Shown here one piece after another: positions 17,093 to 25,070 of a stretch of DNA of 64,000 nucleotides. The position numbers and the translations under genes are program-made. Every line of letters starts with the position of its first letter. The stretch's first letter is position 1. A model generated the notes under the pieces. The model had not been told where the DNA came from. It made no database searches and saw only the letters and a program-made list of their open reading frames with translations. Source of the stretch: DASPOJ01 sp050014395 (lineage in GTDB: Bacteria; Acidobacteriota; Terriglobia; Acidiferrales; UBA7541); NCBI GenBank assembly GCA_050014395.1, contig JBEKDK010000001.1, positions 42,525 through 106,524 on the forward strand, written 5' to 3'.

Positions 17093-17485
17093 TCAATACC
17101 GTTCTCCGGTGAATGGCTCGGCCACGATTTGATAATCGTCCTCGTAAGCCACGTATCCGACTCGGTCAGTCGTCAGCATCCGAACCGAAACTCCGTGATT
17201 CTCAAGAATTGCGATCATCGACCGGACGTAGGCGATGTGTTCAAGCGCGGAATCCTTAAACCATGATATCGCCTTCCTTTTCTTGCGATAAAAAGGAGGC
17301 TTGGAGACAGTAAATCGTGCGGGCTTCTCCAAATTCTCGTTGAACCACCGCCGAATCACATCAAGCTGCTCCTCTTCATCCGGGTAGAGCTTCCCATCGA
17401 CTCGAAGATTCCAGGCAGCTTGAAACACCCCGAGCTCTTTGTTGGAAACCTCATGAATTTCGTCGACAACGAATCTCAAGTACAT
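17093..17485 (-). CDS. Conserved hypothetical protein
   Basis: This 130-residue soluble protein starts MYLRFVVDEIHEVSNKELGV. It has an acidic helix (LYPDEEEQLDVIRRWFNENL), a conserved-looking KPPFYRKKRKAISWFKD segment and a final DRVGYVAYEDDYQIVAEPF strand pair. I recall similar proteins in other Acidobacteriota, but no function. The frame is open further upstream to 17767, but that extension has no protein-like character, and the ATG at 17485 directly follows a CTCGCC/GGCGAG hairpin (17488-17501). It lies 78 bp upstream of trpC on the same strand. Confidence 0.75.
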   Translation of the reverse strand: MYLRFVVDEIHEVSNKELGVFQAAWNLRVDGKLYPDEEEQLDVIRRWFNENLEKPARFTVSKPPFYRKKRKAISWFKDSALEHIAYVRSMIAILENHGVSVRMLTTDRVGYVAYEDDYQIVAEPFTGERY

Positions 17486-17686
17486 GGCTCGCCACGGCGA
17501 GATTTTACATCTGCGGGCGCCGCTCGGAAACTCCCTCCGAACGCAGACCCTCCTTGGACTTCGCCGAAAGGAGCAATGCGTTGGGTCGCCACATCCATTT
17601 TCCAGCGGCAGCGCTTTTCCCCTTGCGCTTCGATGTGAACGGCGGTATATTTCTCCCCGTAGAAGCACAAGGGGGGCACACCAATC

Positions 17687-18019
17687 ATGGGCAACAGCCG
17701 AATCGATCTTCCGCAGGGCACGCTGGACCTTTTGATCTTGAAGACGCTGGCGCTGGGTGCGCAGCACGGCTGGGCCATTTCGCAGCGCGTGCAGCAGATT
17801 TCGCGCGACGTTTTGCGCATTCAGGAAGGCTCGTTATATCCCGCGCTGCATCGCCTGGAGCGGCGCGGCTGGCTGAAGGCGCGCTGGGGCGCTTCCGAAA
17901 ACAATCGCCGCGCGAAGTACTACGAGCTGACTGCCGCCGGCCGCAAGCAACTCGAAACCGAAAAAAGCGCCTGGCGCAAATTGACCGTCGCCGTGGCCCA
18001 CGTGCTCGAGACCGCGTAA
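17687..18019 (+). CDS. PadR family transcriptional regulator
   Basis: This 110-residue winged-helix protein has the classic PadR start LPQGTLDLLILKTLALG, then HGWAISQRVQ, the recognition-helix region QEGSLYPALHRLERRGWL and the wing RRAKYYELTAAGRKQL. PadR proteins of this size usually repress neighbouring ABC exporters in Acidobacteriota. The likely target is the adaptor/ATPase operon that starts 250 bp downstream (inference). An AGGGGGG ribosome site lies upstream of ATG 17687. Confidence 0.93.
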   Translation: MGNSRIDLPQGTLDLLILKTLALGAQHGWAISQRVQQISRDVLRIQEGSLYPALHRLERRGWLKARWGASENNRRAKYYELTAAGRKQLETEKSAWRKLTVAVAHVLETA

Positions 18020-18115
18020 GAGCGTGTGATGTGCATCCCCGCACGGCGCGAGGTGAAGATCGATCCTAGGGAGGCTCTACGATACGAGTAGCTCACGGCC
18101 CGGCTTCCGGCGCGT

Positions 18116-18136
18116 CTGACAGTAGTAGAATGTCAG
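18116..18136. promoter_or_regulatory. Inverted repeat upstream of efflux operon
   Basis: CTGACA (18116-18121) and TGTCAG (18131-18136) form perfect 6-bp arms around a 9-bp spacer in the interval between padR and the adaptor gene. The dyad could be a PadR site, but PadR operators vary, and 6-bp arms can arise by chance. The rest of the 250-bp interval holds no gene or clear promoter. Confidence 0.25.
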
Positions 18137-18272
18137 CGTCCTGGAGCAAACTCCTCGTGAAGATCGTGGGGAACAATTTTGATGCGCGTGGCGTATTACA
18201 GTGTACCAGGCCTTGTGAGTGGCCACGCCGCGCGCGGATACTTCTGAGGCTTAGCGCCCTAAGGACATCGTG

Positions 18273-19526
18273 ATGGATATCGCCAGACCAGACGCCGCCC
18301 GTGCCAAGCGCATGCGCCGCATCATTTACGCCGGAGTCGCCGTTGTACTGCTCGGCGCCGTTTCCGTGGCGCTTTCCCGGCTGAAACCCGCGGCGCCGAC
18401 CGTGGATCGCACGACGATTTGGACCGGCACCGTAACGCGCGGCGATATGCTGCGCGAGGTACGCGGGTTGGGCACGCTGGTGCCCACCGACATTCGCTGG
18501 ATCGCGGCGCAATCGAACGCCAGAGTCGATCGCATCGTGCTGCGCTCCGGCGCCACGGTGAAAGCCGATTCGATCATCCTGGAATTGAGCGATCCGCAAC
18601 TGCAGGACGACGCGCTGACCGCCGAATACAATTACAAAATGGCGCAGGCCGATTACGACAGCCTGAAAGTGCAGCTGAACACGCAATTGATGCAGATCAA
18701 GGAAACCCAAGCCTCGCTGACGGCCACCTACAACTACGACGCGTTGCAAGCCAAGACCGACCGCACGCTGGCCGATCAGGGCCTGCTGGCCGAACGCACC
18801 GCGCAACAAGATGAAATGAAGGCCAATGGAGACGCCGAGCAGTTGAGAATCGATAAGGAGCGCCTCGCGATCACGTCCGATTCCAACGCCGCGCAACTGC
18901 TTTCGCAATCGGCGAAAGTGGATTCCGCGCGCGCGGTGTACGAGCTGAAGAAAAGCCAGCTGGATGCCTTGCACGTCCGCGCTGGAATCAACGGCGTGCT
19001 CGAAGACGTGCCTGTGGACGTGGGCGCGCAGGTAACCGCGGGCACCAATCTCTGCCGCGTCGCCGATCCGACGCATCTAATGGCTACGATTCAGGTGGCG
19101 GAAACGCAGGCTAAGGACGTGCTGCCCGGGCAAAAAGCGCAAATCGATACGCGCAATGGAATCGCCACAGGACGCGTCACGCGTGTCGACGCCGCCGTCG
19201 TGAACGGCACCGTGGCCGTGGACATCACGCCCGACGGCGCGCTGCCGCAGGGCGCGCGCGCGGACCTGAGCGTGGAAGGCACGGTGACGATCGAGAATTT
19301 GCAGAACATTCTTTTCGTCACGCTGCCGGTGCACGCGGAGCCGGAGAGCACCGCGGGCGTTTTCAAACTCACCAGCGATGGCGACGAAGCATCACGCGCG
19401 CAAGTGAAATTCGGGCGCGCTTCGGTGAACACGATCGAAGTGCTCGAAGGTTTGCGCGAAGGCGATCAGGTGATCGTTTCGGATATGTCGGCGTGGGACG
19501 GCGTGGATCGAGTGCGATTGAAATAG
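18273..19526 (+). CDS. Efflux transporter periplasmic adaptor (HlyD/MacA family)
   Basis: This 417-residue membrane fusion protein has one N-terminal membrane helix (about 11-32, IIYAGVAVVLLGAVSVALS), a barrel/lipoyl half (VRGLGTLVPTDIRWIAAQS, VDRIVLRSGATVKADSII), a long coiled-coil hairpin (about 105-240, rich in Q, K, A and E), and the returning barrel and membrane-proximal domains (INGVLEDVPVDVGAQVTAG, GLREGDQVIVSDMS). Such adaptors link an inner-membrane ABC permease to an outer-membrane channel. ATG 18273 follows an AAGGA at 18261-18265. Two ATPase genes follow; no permease does. Confidence 0.92.
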   Translation: MDIARPDAARAKRMRRIIYAGVAVVLLGAVSVALSRLKPAAPTVDRTTIWTGTVTRGDMLREVRGLGTLVPTDIRWIAAQSNARVDRIVLRSGATVKADSIILELSDPQLQDDALTAEYNYKMAQADYDSLKVQLNTQLMQIKETQASLTATYNYDALQAKTDRTLADQGLLAERTAQQDEMKANGDAEQLRIDKERLAITSDSNAAQLLSQSAKVDSARAVYELKKSQLDALHVRAGINGVLEDVPVDVGAQVTAGTNLCRVADPTHLMATIQVAETQAKDVLPGQKAQIDTRNGIATGRVTRVDAAVVNGTVAVDITPDGALPQGARADLSVEGTVTIENLQNILFVTLPVHAEPESTAGVFKLTSDGDEASRAQVKFGRASVNTIEVLEGLREGDQVIVSDMSAWDGVDRVRLK

Positions 19527-19554
19527 CGGCGATACCTAACGAGGAGGAGGATTC

Positions 19555-20280
19555 ATGGATACTTCAAGCGACGTGCTGATTGACCTCAAGGACGTCTCCA
19601 AAGTGTTCTTGACCGACGAAGTGGAAACGCACGCCTTGGATGGCGTTCACCTGGAGATTCGCCGCGGCGAATACGTTTCGATCGCCGGCCCATCCGGCTG
19701 CGGCAAATCCACGTTGCTTTCGATTTTGGGCCTTCTCGATTCGCCCAGCGACGGCAGTTACACACTGAATGACCGGCCGGTGGCGCGGCTTTCGCTTTCC
19801 GAGCGCACGCGCATCCGCAATCGCGAAATCGGCTTCATCTTTCAGGCGTTCAATCTGATCGGCGACTTGACCGTGTATGAAAACGTCGAGCTGCCACTGA
19901 CCTATCGCGGGATGAGCTCCGCCGAGCGCCGCCAGCGCTGCGAGCAGGCGCTGGAAAAAGTCGGCATGGCGCATCGGATGAAGCATTATCCTTCGCAGCT
20001 TTCCGGAGGTCAGCAGCAGCGCGTGGCCGTGGCGCGCGCGCTGGTGGGCGAGCCTTCGATCCTGCTGGCCGATGAGCCGACCGGCAACCTGGATTCCAAG
20101 AACGGCGAATCTGTGATGGAATTGCTCTCGGAACTGAATCAGCAAGGCGCGACGCTGTGCATGGTCACGCACGATCCGCGCTACGCGGCCACCGCGGGCC
20201 GCCACATTCACCTGTTCGATGGCCGCATTGTCGAACCGGACTTCGAAGACAGCACCTCGAGCGTCGGCGCGCACTCGTGA
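19555..20280 (+). CDS. ABC transporter ATP-binding protein (MacB/LolD type)
   Basis: This 241-residue ATPase has Walker A GPSGCGKSTLLS, the Q-loop FIFQAFNLIGDLTVYENVELP, signature LSGGQQQRVAVARAL, Walker B ILLADEPTGNLDS and switch VTHDPRYA. It is of the MacB/LolD/FtsE family that works with FtsX-like permeases in mechanotransmission-type efflux or lipoprotein transport. An ACGAGGAGGAGG ribosome site precedes ATG 19555, 28 bp after the adaptor stop. Its stop overlaps the start of a second ATPase gene (GTGA). Confidence 0.94.
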   Translation: MDTSSDVLIDLKDVSKVFLTDEVETHALDGVHLEIRRGEYVSIAGPSGCGKSTLLSILGLLDSPSDGSYTLNDRPVARLSLSERTRIRNREIGFIFQAFNLIGDLTVYENVELPLTYRGMSSAERRQRCEQALEKVGMAHRMKHYPSQLSGGQQQRVAVARALVGEPSILLADEPTGNLDSKNGESVMELLSELNQQGATLCMVTHDPRYAATAGRHIHLFDGRIVEPDFEDSTSSVGAHS

Positions 20281-20990
20281 TCAAGCTGGTCGACGTCGAA
20301 AAATATTACGAATCGGGCGTGGGCAAGACGTGGGTGCTGCGCCGCATCAGCCTGGAAATCCGCGAAGGCGAATTCATCACCATCATGGGCCCGTCGGGCG
20401 CTGGAAAATCCACGCTGATGGGAATCATCGGCATGCTCGACGGCGCGTGGAAGGGCGAATATTTTCTCGACGATTACGCTGTCCATCGCCTTGATATGCG
20501 CCACCGCGTCGAGCTGCACAAAAAATACATCGGCTTCGTTTTCCAGCAATACCACCTGCTTGACAATCTTACCGTCGCCGAAAATCTCGATTTGCCGCTT
20601 TCCTATCGCGACATCAAGAAATCGGAACGCGCCGGAATGGTCGCGGACGTTCTCGATCGCTTTCAAATCGTCGCCAAGCAATCCCTTTTCCCCAATCAAC
20701 TTTCCGGCGGGCAGCAACAATTGGTGGCCGTGGCACGCGCCGTGATCAATCAACCGAAACTGATCCTTGCGGACGAGCCCACCGGCAGCCTGCACAAGAG
20801 CCAAGGCAAAATGATTATGGACTTGCTGAAGAAGCTGAACGACGAAGGAACCACGATCATTCAGGTGACGCACAACGACGCGTGGGCCGCGTATGGCAAT
20901 CGCACGATCCAACTCTCCGACGGCTGGCTGGTGCCGGACCGCGCGGAGCGCGATGCTTCAAAAAATGACGCGCAGGCCGGCGCTGCGTAG
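20277..20990 (+). CDS. Second ABC transporter ATP-binding protein (MacB/LolD type)
   Basis: This 237-residue ATPase starts at GTG 20277, overlapping the preceding stop. It has Walker A GPSGAGKSTLMG, Q-loop FVFQQYHLLDNLTVAENLDLP, signature LSGGQQQLVAVARAV, Walker B LILADEPTGSLHKSQG and switch VTHNDAWAA. The D-loop region TGSLHKS differs from the TGNLDS of its neighbour, as seen in paired, non-identical ATPases. The order adaptor-ATPase-ATPase is normally followed by FtsX-like permease genes, but here a uracil-DNA glycosylase gene follows at once. Confidence 0.93.
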   Translation: MIKLVDVEKYYESGVGKTWVLRRISLEIREGEFITIMGPSGAGKSTLMGIIGMLDGAWKGEYFLDDYAVHRLDMRHRVELHKKYIGFVFQQYHLLDNLTVAENLDLPLSYRDIKKSERAGMVADVLDRFQIVAKQSLFPNQLSGGQQQLVAVARAVINQPKLILADEPTGSLHKSQGKMIMDLLKKLNDEGTTIIQVTHNDAWAAYGNRTIQLSDGWLVPDRAERDASKNDAQAGAA

Positions 20991-20997
20991 CGCCGCC

Positions 20998-21681
20998 GTG
21001 AAATCTCTCCGCGTTCTCGAACAAGAAGTCGTCGCCTGCCGAAAATGCCCGCGCCTGGTGCGCTATCGCGAGCAAGTGGCGCGCGTCAAACGGCGCGCGT
21101 ACCGAGATCAAACCTACTGGGGCCGTCCAGTTCCCGGTTTCGGCGATCCGCATGCAAAACTCTTGATCCTAGGCCTTGCGCCCGCGGCGCATGGCGCGAA
21201 TCGTACGGGACGCGTCTTCACCGGCGATCGCTCGGGCGATTTCCTCTATCGCGAACTATGGCGCGCCGGCTTCGCGAATCAGCCCGAATCGCGGAATCGC
21301 GACGACGGCCTGAAGCTCAAGAACGCTTTCATCTCCGCGACCGTGCGCTGCGCCCCGCCGGATAACAAACCGCTGCCGGAAGAAATTCGCCGCTGCACTC
21401 CGTATCTCGAAGCGGAATTGGATTTGCTTCTCCCACGCGCGGTGCTGGCGCTGGGCCGCATCGCATTTGACGCCTATCTGCGCATCCTCAGACAGCGCGG
21501 CGCGCTCGACCGCAAAACAAAATTTCATTTTTCGCACGGTGCGTCTTTTCGTCTGCCCGCGTCGCTGCCGCGCCTCTACGCTTCCTACCACCCAAGCCAG
21601 CAGAACACGCAGACCGGCCGCCTCACGCCGGCGATGATGGCGGGCGTGCTGCGTCAAATCGCAAATTTTCTAGAGAGCTGA
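20998..21681 (+). CDS. Uracil-DNA glycosylase, family 5 (UdgB-like)
   Basis: This ~227-residue DNA repair enzyme has motif A GLAPAAHGANRTGRVFTGD, which has Ala where other families carry the catalytic Asp/Asn as expected for family 5, and motif B HPSQQNTQTGRLT. Four cysteines for an iron-sulfur cluster are present: ACRKCP near the start, and RCAPP and RCTPYL in the middle. Family 5 enzymes remove uracil, hypoxanthine and related bases. The start is uncertain: GTG 20998 gives the normal N-terminus, while ATG 20953 or 20965 would overlap the ATPase gene. No strong ribosome site is visible. Confidence 0.93.
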   Translation: MKSLRVLEQEVVACRKCPRLVRYREQVARVKRRAYRDQTYWGRPVPGFGDPHAKLLILGLAPAAHGANRTGRVFTGDRSGDFLYRELWRAGFANQPESRNRDDGLKLKNAFISATVRCAPPDNKPLPEEIRRCTPYLEAELDLLLPRAVLALGRIAFDAYLRILRQRGALDRKTKFHFSHGASFRLPASLPRLYASYHPSQQNTQTGRLTPAMMAGVLRQIANFLES

Positions 21682-21709
21682 CGCCGCGCGAAGGAATCGC
21701 AGCACGGCG

Positions 21710-22834
21710 CTATTCGCGTTCGTGTGTAACGATGTGCACGTCCACCGCAGGAGCTTCGCGCAGGAATCGATTGACGGCCGTGAGGTAGAGGTACCGCCGC
21801 CAGCCCTTCACCGCTGTGCGCCCGAAAATCACTTGCGTGATGCGTTTTTCGCGCACAAGTTCCGCGACTCCCTTGGCCACGCTGCGTCCGCGCACGCGCA
21901 CCAGATGCGCGCCCAGGTCCTGCGCGAACTGCAGGTTGGCCGCAAGCGATCGCTGATTCTCAGGGCTCTCGCCGGCTTTTAATTCCACATACACCACGTA
22001 GAATTCCGCATCCAAGCGCCGCGCCATTCGTGCGGCTCGCGCGATCACGTATTGCCCGGCAGGATTTGAGCTGATGCACACCGCCAGGCGCTCGCGCACG
22101 GCCCAGTTGTCATCGATATCCTTGGCTTCCATGTAGGAGCCAAGGCTGCGATCCACGTGCTCGGCCACCTGGCGCAGCGCCAATTCGCGCAACGCGATCA
22201 GGTTGCCCGCGCGAAAGAAATTCCCCAGCGCCTGATTCACTTTCTCCGTGCTGTAGACGTCGCCGCGCTTCAACCGGTTCTGCAGCGCTTCCGGCGTCAG
22301 GTCCACCATCACGGTTTCATTGGCAAGCTGCGGCACCCAATCGGGCACCGTTTCGCGCACGGTGATGCCGGTGATGGAATGGACGGTCGGCGCGGCGCTC
22401 TCCATGTGCTGGATGTTCATCGTGGAAAGCACATCGATCTTGGCTTGCAGAATTTCTTGCACGTCTTCGTAGCGCTTGCGATTCTTGCTGCCCGGAATAT
22501 TCGTGTGCGCCAGTTCATCCACCAGCACCACCGCGGGGCGCCGCGCGATGATCGCGTCCACATCCATCTCTTCAAACATCGTGCCCTTGTATTCGATTTT
22601 GCGCCGGGGAACCGTTTCCAATTGCGATGCCAAATCCTGGGTGGCCTTGCGCCCGTGCGTTTCAATCACCCCGATCACAACGTCCTCACCGCGCGCGTGC
22701 CGCCGTATGCCCTCGGCGAGCATCGCGTACGTCTTGCCGACGCCCGGCGCGTAACCCAGGAAGAGCTTGAATGCGCCCTTGGTTTTTTCCGGAGGCGCAG
22801 CCACCTCCAGCCAATCTTCCGGACGTTTCGGCAT
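21710..22834 (-). CDS. KdpD N-terminal sensor domain protein with UspA domain (stand-alone)
   Basis: This 374-residue protein corresponds to only the cytoplasmic N-terminal part of KdpD: Walker-A-like GYAPGVGKTYAML (about 27-39), VVIGVIETHGRKAT, VVLVDELAHTN (Walker B) and IDVLSTMNIQHMES, followed by a universal stress protein domain (about 235-370, RLAVCISSNPAGQYVIARAARMARRL and VRGRSVAKGVAEL). In E. coli this part senses ionic conditions and binds ATP. The membrane and kinase parts are encoded by the divergent gene 45 bp away. An AGGAGACC ribosome site precedes the ATG. Confidence 0.93.
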   Translation of the reverse strand: MPKRPEDWLEVAAPPEKTKGAFKLFLGYAPGVGKTYAMLAEGIRRHARGEDVVIGVIETHGRKATQDLASQLETVPRRKIEYKGTMFEEMDVDAIIARRPAVVLVDELAHTNIPGSKNRKRYEDVQEILQAKIDVLSTMNIQHMESAAPTVHSITGITVRETVPDWVPQLANETVMVDLTPEALQNRLKRGDVYSTEKVNQALGNFFRAGNLIALRELALRQVAEHVDRSLGSYMEAKDIDDNWAVRERLAVCISSNPAGQYVIARAARMARRLDAEFYVVYVELKAGESPENQRSLAANLQFAQDLGAHLVRVRGRSVAKGVAELVREKRITQVIFGRTAVKGWRRYLYLTAVNRFLREAPAVDVHIVTHERE

Positions 22835-22870
22835 GGTCTCCTCTCGTAACCGCCAGACCTGAGCTACAAT

Positions 22871-22887
22871 GACGTCACCGTGACGTC
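22871..22887. promoter_or_regulatory. Perfect 17-bp palindrome between divergent kdpD-part genes
   Basis: GACGTCAC and GTGACGTC flank a single central C, giving 8-bp perfect arms. The site spans the GTG start (22880) of the kinase gene and lies 37 bp from the start of the divergent KdpD N-terminal gene, so a bound regulator could control both. The adjacent OmpR-type regulator is a candidate binder, but OmpR/KdpE sites are usually direct repeats, so another regulator is equally possible. The sequence ATGACGTCACCGTGA also forms a 4-codon mini-frame overlapping the GTG start. Confidence 0.45.
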
Positions 22888-24337
22888 GCGAGTCCTAATT
22901 AAGGCGCTTCGCCTGGCCCTGGCGTTGGCCATCGTCTTCGGGATCAACGCGTTCTTTCGGCACATCTTCCCGGCCAAGCCGATGACGGTCGCGCTCGCGT
23001 TTCTATTGGCAATTCTAGCAGTTTCGATAGCTTGGGGTTTCGCCGTTTCGGTTTTCATGTCCGTCGCGGCAATGCTGGCCCTGAATTACTACTATTTGCC
23101 CCCGATCGGAAAATTCACTGTCGCCGACCCGCAGAACTGGGCGGCGCTGTTTGCGTTTCTGGCCACCGCGCTGATCGCCAGCCAGCTATCCACGCGCATG
23201 CACCTGCAAACGCAAGAAGCGCAGAGGCGCCGGCGCGAGGCCGAGCGGCTCTACGCATTCAGCCGGCGCTTGCTGGTTTCCGGCAACGTCATCACGCTGC
23301 TGAACGCGATCCCGCGTCACATCATCGAAACGTTTGAGATGGGCGCCGTTGCGCTCTACCTAAAGGATAAGCAGAAATTCTATCGCGCAGGCACGCTGGC
23401 CAATCTCGATGACGAAGAAATGCAGCGCGTCACCGACAATCAGGAGCCCGTCCTGGATCGTGGGCGCAGCCTCTCGTTCGTTCCCGTGATGGTGGGCATC
23501 CGGCCGATCGGCAGCTTGGGACTTTCCGGGCAACCACTCTCGCGCGAGACACTCGAGGCCTTGGGCACTCTCGCCGGAATCGCCATCGAACGCGTGCGCG
23601 CCGTCGAAGAATTGGGAAAGACGGAAGCCGTGCGCGAAGGCGAGCGGCTGAAATCGGCGCTGCTCGATTCCATCACCCACGATTTCCGCACGCCGCTCAC
23701 GTCGATCAAAGCTTCCGTCACCAGCCTGCTTTCCGCGCCGCCGTCTTCCGCGCCGTCTTCGCGCGAACTGCTTTCTGTGATCAACGAGGAAACCGATCGC
23801 CTGAACCAGCTCGTGGGCGACGCCGCGGAAATGGCGCGTTTGGATGCCGGCGAATTCGAGTTGGAATCCGGACCGCAGAAACTTGCCACGATCGTTCGCG
23901 CTGCGCTGGACCAGGTGCGCACCGCCCTGGGCGAACGCGAAGTGCAGATCGAGTTGCCGCCCGATTTGCCGCCGGTCGAAGCAGACGCTGCGCGCATCAA
24001 GGACGTTTTGGTGCGCTTGATCGAAAACGCCGACTCCTACTCGCCGAAGGACCGCCCCATCACCATCACTGCCGAGGTGAAAGGCAATTACGTGACGACA
24101 CACGTCGCGGATCGCGGTCCCGGCATTGAAGACGTCGAGCAGGCGCTGATCTTCGATAAGTTCTATCGCGGCCGGAATCAGCGCTACTTGGTGCAGGGGA
24201 CGGGCATGGGCTTGCCCATCGCCAAGGCCATCGTTGAGGCGCACGGCGGAACGCTCGGCGTCACTAGCCAGCTCGGTCACGGCTCCGTGTTTTTCTTCAC
24301 GTTGCCGGTGGCGCGCGCCGGAGCGGCGTACGGATGA
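22880..24337 (+). CDS. Sensor histidine kinase (KdpD C-terminal type: DUF4118, GAF-like, HisKA, HATPase)
   Basis: This 485-residue kinase has four membrane helices (about 8-110), the KdpD-type DUF4118 module including ALNYYYLPPIGKFTVADP, then a GAF-like domain (about 130-245), a HisKA domain with phospho-acceptor His267 in SITHDFRTPLTS, and an ATPase domain with N box LIENADSYSPK, G1 DRGPGIED, F box FDKFYRG and G2 GTGMGLPIAK. It lacks the cytoplasmic ATP-binding/Usp half of KdpD, which the divergent neighbour encodes. Start GTG 22880 is within a palindrome. The stop overlaps the response regulator start (ATGA). Confidence 0.93.
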   Translation: MTSRVLIKALRLALALAIVFGINAFFRHIFPAKPMTVALAFLLAILAVSIAWGFAVSVFMSVAAMLALNYYYLPPIGKFTVADPQNWAALFAFLATALIASQLSTRMHLQTQEAQRRRREAERLYAFSRRLLVSGNVITLLNAIPRHIIETFEMGAVALYLKDKQKFYRAGTLANLDDEEMQRVTDNQEPVLDRGRSLSFVPVMVGIRPIGSLGLSGQPLSRETLEALGTLAGIAIERVRAVEELGKTEAVREGERLKSALLDSITHDFRTPLTSIKASVTSLLSAPPSSAPSSRELLSVINEETDRLNQLVGDAAEMARLDAGEFELESGPQKLATIVRAALDQVRTALGEREVQIELPPDLPPVEADAARIKDVLVRLIENADSYSPKDRPITITAEVKGNYVTTHVADRGPGIEDVEQALIFDKFYRGRNQRYLVQGTGMGLPIAKAIVEAHGGTLGVTSQLGHGSVFFFTLPVARAGAAYG

Positions 24338-25050
24338 AATCCCAAACGATCCTGATCGTGGATGACGAGCCACAGATTCGCCGCGTGCTGCGCGCGACGC
24401 TTTCAGCGCAAGGCTACACAACCATCGAAGCAAAAAACGGCGTGGAAGGCATCGAAACCGCGCGGCGCGAGCGGCCGGACCTGGTGCTGCTGGACATGAA
24501 CATGCCGGAGATGGACGGCCTCACGGCCTGCCGCGAATTGCGCTCCGGCTCGGATGTGCCGATCCTGATGCTCACCGTGCGCAACGCCGAACGCGACAAG
24601 GTGCGCGCGCTCGATGCCGGCGCCGACGATTACGTCGTCAAACCCTTCGGCATTGAGGAATTGCTAGCGCGCATTCGCGCGGCGCTGCGGCGCGCTGCCG
24701 ACGAAGATGCCGGAGAAGTCGTCGTCTCCAAATCGCTGGCCGTCGATTTCGCCGCGCGCACCGTCACGCTGCGCGGAGGCAAGCCCGTGCATCTGACGCC
24801 CAAAGAGTTCGACCTGTTGCGCATGCTGGTGCAAAACCAAGGCAAGCCCATTTCGCATCGCCGGCTGCTGCAAGCCGTCTGGGGACCGGACGCCGGCGAA
24901 CAAACCGAATACTTGCGTGTCGTCGTCAATCAGCTGCGCAAGAAAATTGAGAAGGACCCGTCCAAGCCCGAGCTGATTCTTACGGAGCCGTGGGTCGGCT
25001 ACCGCTTTGTGTTGCCGGCCGACGCCAAAATTCGCACTTCCGGCGGCTGA
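24334..25050 (+). CDS. OmpR/PhoB family response regulator (KdpE-like)
   Basis: This 238-residue regulator has a receiver domain with acidic pocket VDDEP, phosphorylation site Asp54 in LVLLDMNMPEMDG, Thr/Lys switch residues (MLTVRN, VVKPFG), and a C-terminal winged-helix domain ending in TEYLRVVVNQLRKKIEKDP and VGYRF, as in KdpE. It is coupled to the upstream kinase by an ATGA overlap. In E. coli, KdpDE activates the potassium P-type ATPase operon, but no kdpFABC genes are in this window, so the target may lie elsewhere. Confidence 0.94.
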   Translation: MKSQTILIVDDEPQIRRVLRATLSAQGYTTIEAKNGVEGIETARRERPDLVLLDMNMPEMDGLTACRELRSGSDVPILMLTVRNAERDKVRALDAGADDYVVKPFGIEELLARIRAALRRAADEDAGEVVVSKSLAVDFAARTVTLRGGKPVHLTPKEFDLLRMLVQNQGKPISHRRLLQAVWGPDAGEQTEYLRVVVNQLRKKIEKDPSKPELILTEPWVGYRFVLPADAKIRTSGG

Positions 25051-25070
25051 GATTCGGCCGTCTGCGCTTG

